The notes under the pieces: generated by a model | Told to the model about the DNA's origin: nothing | The model's input: the letters and a program-made list of their open reading frames with translations, nothing else | Database searches by the model: none | From: Clostridium polynesiense | GTDB taxonomy: Bacteria > Bacillota > Clostridia > Clostridiales > Clostridiaceae | DNA length: 50,815 nucleotides | Assembly (NCBI RefSeq): GCF_000820705.1 | Contig: NZ_CCXI01000049.1 | Span: 1 to 50,815, forward strand | Reading direction: 5' to 3' | Program-made: the position numbers and the translations under genes | In this document: positions 44,865 to 50,815 of the stretch, one piece after another | Numbering within the stretch: the stretch's first letter is position 1 | How the letters are laid out: every line of letters begins with the position of its first letter

Positions 44865-46646
44865 TTGGCTATATCAGAAGAATTAATCCAGCAGATTAAG
44901 GAAGAAAATGATATTGTAGATGTTATCTCCGAAAGTGTGAGGCTTAAAAAAGCTGGAAGAAACTATACTGGATTATGTCCTTTTCATAATGAAAAGACTC
45001 CGTCCTTTAGTGTTTCTAGTGATAAGCAGATATATAAATGCTTTGGATGCGGGGAAGCAGGTAACGTAATTACTTTTGTTATGAAAAATAAAAACCTCAA
45101 TTTTGTTGAAGCATTAGAATATCTGGCAAATAGGGTTAACATTGAATTTGCTCAAACATATGAAGATAAACAAAACAAAAATAAAAAAGATCTTCTATAT
45201 AAGCTAAATGTAGATGTGGCTAAATTTTTTTTTAATAACTTGCTTAATAATAAAAAGGCTAATGAATATTTTTCAGGGAGAGGTATCACTCAAGGTACTA
45301 TAAAAAAATTTGGCTTAGGTTATTCCTTAGATAACTGGCGGGGACTTTTGACTTATTTAAAAAGAAAAGGCTATAAGGAAGAGCAGATATTAGAAAATGG
45401 ACTGATAATAAAAAGCGAAAAAGGAAACTACTATGATAGATTTAGAAATAGGGTAATGTTTCCTGTGTTTGATTATAAGGGTAAGGTAATAGGGTTTGGA
45501 GGAAGAGTACTTGACGACAGTAAGCCAAAGTATCTTAACTCTCCAGACGGACCGCTGTTTATAAAAGGTACACACCTTTATGGATTGAACTTTGTAATTA
45601 AGAACAATAGTTTTAACAGGACATTTATCATTGTGGAAGGCTACATGGACTGCATCGCCTTGCATCAATACGGAATAACAAATGCAGTTGCTTCTTTGGG
45701 TACTGCTCTTACAGCTTCTCAGGCTAAACTTTTAAAAAGATATGCAGATAGGGTAATAATCTCTTATGATGCAGATTTAGCAGGGCAGATGGCTACTTTA
45801 AGGGGGCTGGATATTTTAAGAAAGACAGGATTGGAAGTTAGGGTTCTTACAGTTCCAAAAGGTAAAGATCCTGATGAATTTATAAGGAGTAATGGGGTAG
45901 ATGCTTTTAATAAACTCATTGATGAAGCTCTGCCGCTCATTGACTACCGCTTAAGAAAAGCAAAAGAGGGGATTGATTTTAATCAAAGCTCTATGCTTAT
46001 TAAATATGCTAAGCGGGTAACTGAAATATTAGCAGAACTTAATCCCATAGAGAAGGATGTTTATGTAAAAAAGATTTCTGAAGATACAGGAATTAGAGAA
46101 CAGGCAGTTTACGACTTATTGGGAAGAGAACTAACTAAAAACTTCAGTGAAAACAGAGATATGAATAATGTGGAAGTTATTGGACATAAATTATATATAG
46201 AGCCAGCATATATGAAAGCTGAAAGAGCTCTGCTTAAAATAATGTCCACTATAGATGAGTATTATGAAAGTATAGTTAATAACATTGAAAGTTCAGGTTT
46301 TATTTGAGAAGCTCACAGAAGAATATATGAGTTGATTATAGAGGCTAAAAATAATAACATAACGGATCTTGGCAAGTATATCGAAACAAATTGTAAAGAT
46401 ATAGAAACATCTAAGGAATTTGTTTTAATACAGGAAATTAGCTTTGATGAAACCAATGTTGATTATAGCAAGCTTTTAACAGATTATATATTTCAAATAA
46501 AAAAACACACGTTAGAGGAGAAGAAGAAGCTGATTATGCATAGACTTAAAGAATGTGAAACTAAAGGATTGTTTGAAGAGTCTTTAAAGTATGTAAAAGA
46601 GTTAAAGACTATAGAAGATAATCTTAAGGGATTAGAAAGGGGTTAG
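44865..46646 (+). CDS. dnaG: DNA primase, interrupted by an in-frame TGA
   Basis: DnaG makes RNA primers at the fork. The zinc domain has Cys38, His41, Cys59 and Cys62 (CPFHNEKTPSF, CFGCGEAGN). The TOPRIM core contains IVEGYMDCIAL and SYDADLAGQ. TGA at 46305-46307 stops the protein after residue 480 (SSGFI). The same frame continues with EAHRRIYELIIEAKNN and about 110 residues of helicase-binding domain to 46646, for a normal total near 593. Relatives usually have a hydrophobic residue such as Leu here, and TTA to TGA is one change. The TTG start follows AGGTGGGG. A truncated primase would lose DnaB contact. Confidence 0.9.
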
Positions 46647-46673
46647 TGGCTAATGGCGGAAGGAGGTATGAAT

Positions 46674-47780
46674 ATGACAGCAAAGAATGAAGACAAAGTT
46701 TCTAAGGATAAGAATAATAAAGACAGAAGTGCTAAAATGGGATTAGTTAAAAAGCTCATTGAAAAGGGCAAAAAAAGCGGCACTTTAACATATAAAGAAA
46801 TAATGGATGAGTTAGAAGAAATAGATTTAAATCCGGAACAAATAGAAAAAATATATGAAGTCCTCGAATCCATGGGAATTGATGTCATTGGAGATATGAG
46901 TGATAGTGAAGATGCAGAAGAGGATTTAGATCTTTCAATTCCTGAAGGAATAGCCATAGATGACCCGGTTAGAATGTATCTTAAAGAGATTGGTAAAGTA
47001 CCACTTCTATCTTCTGAAGAAGAAATTGACTTAGCTTTAAAGATTGAACAAGGGGATCAGGTAGCTAAGAAAAAACTCGCAGAAGCAAATTTAAGATTGG
47101 TAGTAAGTATAGCAAAAAGATATGTAGGAAGAGGAATGCTCTTCTTAGATCTTATTCAAGAAGGAAACCTTGGACTAATTAAAGCAGTAGAAAAATTTGA
47201 TTACAGAAAAGGCTTTAAATTTAGTACCTATGCTACTTGGTGGATAAGACAGGCAATTACAAGAGCTATAGCGGATCAGGCTAGAACTATAAGAATTCCC
47301 GTTCACATGGTGGAAACCATTAATAAATTAATAAGGGTATCCAGACAGCTGCTTCAGGAACTTGGAAGGGAACCTTTGGCAGAAGAAATTGCATCACATA
47401 TGGAAATGCCTGTAGATAAGGTTAGAGAAATAATGAAAATTGCTCAAGAGCCTGTTTCCTTGGAAACTCCAATAGGAGAAGAAGAAGACAGCCATCTTGG
47501 AGATTTTATTCCTGATGATGAGGCACCTGCTCCAGCTGAGGCAGCAGCCTTTACTATGCTTAAAGAGCAGCTTATTAACGTTCTTGATACTTTGACTCCA
47601 AGAGAAGAAAAGGTCTTAAGACTTCGATTCGGACTTGATGATGGGAGAGCAAGAACCCTTGAAGAGGTTGGAAAAGAGTTTAATGTTACCAGAGAGAGAA
47701 TAAGACAGATTGAAGCAAAAGCTCTTAGAAAATTAAGACACCCAAGCAGAAGTAAAAAACTGAAAGATTACTTAGATTAG
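46674..47780 (+). CDS. rpoD: RNA polymerase sigma factor SigA (RpoD)
   Basis: A 368-residue primary sigma factor. Region 1.2/2.1 begins [17 protein letters not shown]. Region 2.4 has [22 protein letters not shown]. Region 4.2 ends [23 protein letters not shown] basic, Lys-rich N-terminus precedes the conserved part. ATG 46674 is 6 bases after AGGAGGT; in-frame ATGs at 46653 and 46668 lie before or against that site. It follows dnaG, forming the classic dnaG-rpoD operon, closed by a hairpin at the stop codon. Confidence 0.97.
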   Translation: MTAKNEDKVSKDKNNKDRSAKMGLVKKLIEKGKKSGTLTYKEIMDELEEIDLNPEQIEKIYEVLESMGIDVIGDMSDSEDAEEDLDLSIPEGIAIDDPVRMYLKEIGKVPLLSSEEEIDLALKIEQGDQVAKKKLAEANLRLVVSIAKRYVGRGMLFLDLIQEGNLGLIKAVEKFDYRKGFKFSTYATWWIRQAITRAIADQARTIRIPVHMVETINKLIRVSRQLLQELGREPLAEEIASHMEMPVDKVREIMKIAQEPVSLETPIGEEEDSHLGDFIPDDEAPAPAEAAAFTMLKEQLINVLDTLTPREEKVLRLRFGLDDGRARTLEEVGKEFNVTRERIRQIEAKALRKLRHPSRSKKLKDYLD

Positions 47781-47808
47781 CACCTTTACTTAAAGGTGCT
47801 AATCTATT
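47776..47808 (+). terminator. hairpin terminator after rpoD
   Basis: ATTAGCACCTTTA (47776-47788) pairs perfectly with TAAAGGTGCTAAT (47791-47803). The stem includes the stop codon. Only a short T-rich tail (CTATTT) follows, so termination may be partial. Confidence 0.7.
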
Positions 47809-47835
47809 TAAACATATATAAAGAGGAAATTTAAA

Positions 47836-48540
47836 ATGGAATTAAGCATACGTTTAAAATCAATAATCAATCTTATGGATAGCTGCAGCAGCATAGTTGA
47901 TGTAGGGACGGATCATGGATATATACCAATTTATGCAGTAAAAAATGGAATATGCAAAACTGCAATTGCTTCTGACATTAATTCAGGACCATTAAAAAAG
48001 GCGGAAAAAAATATTGTTAATGAAGAGCTTAAGGATAAAATCTACTGCCGTAAAGGCGGAGGATTATCCACTGTCTCTGTAGATGAAGTGGAAGCTTTGA
48101 TTATAGCAGGTATGGGTGGTAATCTTATAAGAGACATTTTATTAGAGGATATAGAAAAAGTAAAAAGGTATGAATATATTATACTTCAGCCTGCTCAGAA
48201 TCCTGAGGTTTTAAGGGAGTTTCTTTATAAAAACAGTTTTGAAGTTATTGATGAAGATATATGTATAGATGAAGGTAAATTTTATGAATTATTTAAAGTT
48301 AAATATATTGAAGATGTAAAAGATGAATCTAAGGAAGATACAGATTATGAAATTAGCCCTTATCTGATTAAAAAGAAGCACCCTCTTATATTGGATTATA
48401 TAGAATACAAAATACTTTACTATGAAAAGATAAAGAATTACATACTTGAAGATACAGAGGCAGCAAGGGAAAGAAAAAATTCAGTTCAATGCATATTAAA
48501 TAGATTGGAGGAGTTAAGAAAATGTCTGTTAAAATCATAG
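47836..48540 (+). CDS. trmK: tRNA (adenine-N1)-methyltransferase TrmK
   Basis: A 234-residue SAM-dependent enzyme that makes m1A22 in tRNA. Motif I reads IVDVGTDHGYIPIYAVKNG (near residue 19), and ALIIAGMGGNLIRDIL (near residue 93) is the family catalytic segment. A coiled C-terminal region follows. GAGGAAA precedes the ATG. It overlaps the next gene by 19 bases. The rpoD-trmK-nif3 order is standard in Firmicutes. Confidence 0.95.
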   Translation: MELSIRLKSIINLMDSCSSIVDVGTDHGYIPIYAVKNGICKTAIASDINSGPLKKAEKNIVNEELKDKIYCRKGGGLSTVSVDEVEALIIAGMGGNLIRDILLEDIEKVKRYEYIILQPAQNPEVLREFLYKNSFEVIDEDICIDEGKFYELFKVKYIEDVKDESKEDTDYEISPYLIKKKHPLILDYIEYKILYYEKIKNYILEDTEAARERKNSVQCILNRLEELRKCLLKS

Positions 48541-49328
48541 ATTTCATAAAGATAATGGAAAAAGCTGCACCGGTTTCCTTGAAAGAAAGCTATGACAATG
48601 TGGGCCTAATGGTAGGGGATAGCGGTAAAGAGCTTAAAAGGGTCCTTATGGCACTAGATTGCACCGAGGCAGTAATTGAGGAAGCGGTAAGCATAGAAGC
48701 AGATTTAATTTTAACTCATCATCCTCTGTTATTTAAAAAACCTTCATCTATTACTACAGATACTCTTCAGGGAAGAAAAATCATAAACCTTATAACTAAT
48801 AATATCAGCTTATATTCCAGCCATACTAATTTAGATTCTGTACAAAAAGGAATGAATGACACCTTAATGGAAATACTGAACATTAAAGAAAATTCAATTC
48901 TTGAACCTGCGGAAGATTCTCCTGTTAAAGAAAGCGGAATAGGAAGAATAGGAAGAATAGATGGATGTACTTTGGAAGATCTTATCAATGAAATAAAAAG
49001 CAAGTTGAAAATTAATAATTTACGATATACAGGAAAGCTTGAGACTAAAATAAGCAGGATTGCAGTAATAAATGGAAGCGGTGAGAATTATTTTCCTCTT
49101 GCATTTAAAAATGGTGCTCAATGCATTATAACTGGGGATACCACCTATCATTTTGCCAGTGATTTTGCAGAGTTAGGATGCTCTATAATAGACGTTGGAC
49201 ATTTTCCTTCGGAATGGATAACTTTTTTAAGGGTAATGAAAAGGATAATTAAAGAAAATTCCACAGAATTAAATAACGTAGAGTTTATTCAATCAAAAGT
49301 TTCCGAAGACCCTTATAAATACATATAG
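48522..49328 (+). CDS. Nif3-like dinuclear metal-binding protein
   Basis: A 268-residue member of the NIF3/YqfO family, often called GTP cyclohydrolase I type 2 homologue. Metal ligands are visible: LTHHPLLFK (near residue 65), SSHTNLDS, and the C-terminal VGHFPSEW. The middle insertion of longer relatives (YqfO with its PII-like domain) is absent. Its biochemical role is unsettled. The ATG overlaps trmK, and GGAGGAG lies inside the end of trmK. Confidence 0.93.
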   Translation: MSVKIIDFIKIMEKAAPVSLKESYDNVGLMVGDSGKELKRVLMALDCTEAVIEEAVSIEADLILTHHPLLFKKPSSITTDTLQGRKIINLITNNISLYSSHTNLDSVQKGMNDTLMEILNIKENSILEPAEDSPVKESGIGRIGRIDGCTLEDLINEIKSKLKINNLRYTGKLETKISRIAVINGSGENYFPLAFKNGAQCIITGDTTYHFASDFAELGCSIIDVGHFPSEWITFLRVMKRIIKENSTELNNVEFIQSKVSEDPYKYI

Positions 49329-49403
49329 ATAGTTTTTAAAAGTTTTACAAAAGTATGTGAATTAGGTTTCCAGGGAAAGGTAAGGCTTCAAGCAATATAT
49401 AAT

Positions 49404-49432
49404 TTGCTTTTTTATCGATTTTATGTTAATAT
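49404..49432 (+). promoter_or_regulatory. probable promoter of rnpB
   Basis: TTGCTT (49404-49409), 17 bases, TAATAT (49427-49432) with TG just before it. The expected start near 49439 coincides with the first base of the RNase P RNA stem P1. Confidence 0.5.
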
Positions 49433-49438
49433 GAGTTT

Positions 49439-49812
49439 TGCGAGTAAGCCAGACAATCGCTGCTGACTTAAGTCAGGAGAGGAAAGTCCGAGCTCCGTAG
49501 GGCAGGGTGCTGGGTAACTCCCAGTGGAGGCGACTCTAAGGATAGTGCAACAGAAATATACCGCCAGAATTAAGTTTATTCTTAATGAGAGCAGCTTATG
49601 CTGCCTGGTAAGGGTGGAAAGGTGAGGTAAGGGCTCACCAGCGTCAGGGTGACCTGATGGCTCTGTAAACCCCACCTGGAGCAAGACCGAATAGGAAGAC
49701 ATATGGGGCTGCCCGTCCCGTCTTCGGGTGTGTCGCTGGAGCCTGATTGGTAACAACAGGCCTAGATAGATGATTGTCAAATACAGAACTCGGCTTATAG
49801 ACTTATCTCGCA
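49439..49812 (+). ncRNA. rnpB: RNase P RNA component
   Basis: This is the catalytic RNA of RNase P, which matures tRNA 5' ends. The conserved 5' core GAGGAAAGTCCGAGCTCC (49479-49496), the GTGCAACAGAAATATACCGCC segment near 49545, the GGTAAGGGTGGAAAGGTG block, GCAAGACCGAATAGG, and the closing ACAGAACTCGGCTTATAG (49783-49800) are all present. GCGAGTAAG at the 5' end pairs with CTTATCTCGC at the 3' end to make P1, which sets the ends. Open frames across this stretch are chance. A strong terminator follows. Confidence 0.97.
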
Positions 49813-49821
49813 TAAATCATG

Positions 49822-49855
49822 AAAACTCAATGCTTAGCGGCATTGAGTTTTCTTC
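49822..49855 (+). terminator. intrinsic terminator of rnpB
   Basis: AAAACTCAATGC (49822-49833) pairs perfectly with GCATTGAGTTTT (49840-49851) around TTAGCG, followed by TCTT. Confidence 0.9.
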
Positions 49856-50166
49856 ATTAATATAGATATTTCCTTTATAATTTATTTATGCTTTTTATAC
49901 ATTTAGTACTGCTCAGTTTATTACATAGGATATTTTTAAGTATATATCGCAATAAAATTTAGCTCCTAATAAAAATGAATCAACATTGAAATATTACCTA
50001 ATTATCCAAATGTTACATATATAGTGTAACATAACTTCTTACATATCAAAAGAAAATAATGTAATAAAGATAAACATATAAAAATAATTATTAAGATTAT
50101 ATATAATATTTACAACGAAATGATAACTAATAATGAAGTGATTCAAAACATTTACTAATAGAATAT
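49856..50166. other. AT-rich intergenic stretch without a gene
   Basis: About 400 bases between the rnpB terminator and the start of the phosphodiesterase gene contain no supported coding region on either strand. Stops are frequent in all frames. Apart from the ATGTTACA palindrome and the promoter listed separately, I see only AT-rich sequence. Confidence 0.7.
50010..50032. promoter_or_regulatory. unassigned palindrome ATGTTACA-N7-TGTAACAT
   Basis: A perfect 8-bp inverted repeat with a 7-base centre (TATATAG), in the AT-rich gap about 160 bases upstream of the likely promoter of the phosphodiesterase gene. It looks like a dimeric repressor or activator site. It does not fit the CIRCE, GlnR/TnrA, Rex or CcpA consensus that I know. 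Confidence 0.45.
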
Positions 50167-50167
50167 A

Positions 50168-50196
50168 TTTACATTAATAAACTATGATAGTATATT
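50168..50196 (+). promoter_or_regulatory. sigma-A type promoter of the phosphodiesterase gene
   Basis: TTTACA (50168-50173), 17 bases, TATATT (50191-50196). The transcript would begin about 50 bases before the TTG start. Confidence 0.55.
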
Positions 50197-50252
50197 AATA
50201 AGAAGAGAGAAGAAAAGCTTTTAACAAATATATAATGTTTGAGGTGATTATA

Positions 50253-50815
50253 TTGACTTTAAATTATGCTCATAGAGGAGCTAGCGGATATTATCCGGAA
50301 AACACGATGTTAGCCTTTGAAAAGGCAGTGGAGATGGGCTGCCAGGGTATTGAAACCGATGTACAGATGACTTCTGACGGAGTGCTTGTTTTAATTCACG
50401 ATGAAAGTTTAAAAAGAACCACAGGTGTTGATGCTTTAGTTAAAGATTATACCTTTGATGATATAAGAAAACTAAATGCAGCTGATTACCATTCTTCTAA
50501 GGATAGCTTCCAGCAGATACCCACTGCTATGGAACTATTGGAGTTTGCAAAGAACAAAGATATCATTATTAATTTTGAGATCAAAACCGGTATAGTCTTC
50601 TATGAAGGAATAGAGGAGAAGCTTATAAATCTGATATATAAATATGGAATGGAAAAGAAGGTTATTATCTCCAGTTTTAATCACTATGCAGTGGCAGAAA
50701 GTAAGAGGATAGCACCGGAGATTAAAACTGCTATTTTATATTCTGAAGGTTTATATCACCCTGAGGCTTATTGTGAAACTGTTGGAGCAGATGGACTTCA
50801 TCCTGTATTATTTGC
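50253..50815 (+). CDS. glycerophosphodiester phosphodiesterase, 3' truncated by the window
   Basis: The first 187 residues of a GDPD-family enzyme that splits glycerophosphodiesters to glycerol 3-phosphate and an alcohol. The N-terminal catalytic signature is present: YAHRGASGYYPENTMLAF, then GIETDVQMTSDGVLVLIHDE with the metal-binding Glu and Asp, and FEIKTG further on. No signal peptide is seen, so a cytoplasmic form is likely. TTG 50253 is 6 bases after TTGAGGTGA. The frame is still open at the window edge. I cannot separate ugpQ from glpQ types. Confidence 0.93.
   Translation, partial: MTLNYAHRGASGYYPENTMLAFEKAVEMGCQGIETDVQMTSDGVLVLIHDESLKRTTGVDALVKDYTFDDIRKLNAADYHSSKDSFQQIPTAMELLEFAKNKDIIINFEIKTGIVFYEGIEEKLINLIYKYGMEKKVIISSFNHYAVAESKRIAPEIKTAILYSEGLYHPEAYCETVGADGLHPVLF

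Noticed and set aside
46305-46307. Selenocysteine at the dnaG TGA
   Set aside because: No family member has selenocysteine in primase, the site is not catalytic, and no clear hairpin follows the codon.
49421-49813. Open frame of 130 codons on the minus strand near 49.4-49.8 kb
   Set aside because: It lies opposite the RNase P RNA gene, whose GC-rich structured sequence creates chance open frames.
1-50815. CRISPR arrays, transposases, prophage genes, tRNA genes
   Set aside because: I looked for regular repeats, recombinase-like proteins and cloverleaf-like GC-rich stretches in the gaps and found none that could be supported.

Overview
The window looks like a core chromosomal segment of an AT-rich, endospore-forming, anaerobic member of the Clostridia, most like Clostridium sensu lato. 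The evidence is the sporulation set (spoIIAA-spoIIAB-sigF, gpr, spoIIP, yqfC, yqfD, a CotS-like gene), a group-4 type energy-converting hydrogenase, pyruvate phosphate dikinase, Gram-positive style Shine-Dalgarno sequences, and clostridial gene order (hrcA-grpE-dnaK-dnaJ; yqfC-yqfD-pgpH-ybeY-dgkA-cdd-era-recO; dgt-dnaG-rpoD-trmK-nif3). Almost every gene is on the + strand. The exceptions are rpsT and the CotS-like gene.

Layout. 1-2220: the 3' end of a membrane hydrogenase operon (NuoL-, NuoH-, NuoB- and NuoI-like subunits). 2.3-6.7 kb: deoC, a Lon-like protease with a degenerate ATPase half, and a cysteine desulfurase. 6.9-8.5 kb: the spoIIA operon, encoding sigma-F and its regulators. 8.6-14.2 kb: a P-type ATPase homologue with eroded catalytic motifs, an unknown 104-residue protein, comEC and holA. 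14.2-17.3 kb: rpsT (minus strand), gpr, spoIIP and a small membrane protein. 17.4-31.2 kb: lepA, hemW, the CIRCE-controlled heat-shock operon, a small DUF2975/HTH insertion, then prmA, rsmE, mtaB, hinT, rpsU and yqeY. 31.3-39.6 kb: yqfC, yqfD, pgpH, ybeY, a dgkA-PAP2 fusion, cdd, era, recO, a DUF4342 gene and a CcpN-like regulator. 39.7-49.3 kb: ppdK, a CotS-like gene, dgt, dnaG, rpoD, trmK and nif3. 49.4-50.8 kb: rnpB and a truncated glycerophosphodiester phosphodiesterase gene.

The genes group into chaperone and translation functions, a sporulation module (sigma-F commitment, engulfment, spore-protein degradation), envelope and c-di-AMP functions, and the primase/sigma-A operon. I saw no CRISPR array, prophage, transposase or tRNA gene.

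The most striking feature is the number of broken reading frames in normally intact or essential genes: deoC, the Lon-like gene, holA, a gene after spoIIP, dnaK and dnaG, with possibly the ATPase C-terminus as well. Four lie at A or T homopolymers. Uncorrected sequencing or assembly errors explain this best, although two sites are also canonical -1 slippery heptamers in the right register. The better biological leads are the Lon-like protease that has lost its Walker A motif, the catalytically eroded P-type ATPase next to sigF, and a clear twin-palindrome operator over the promoter of the DUF2975/HTH pair. I found no convincing wholly new system.
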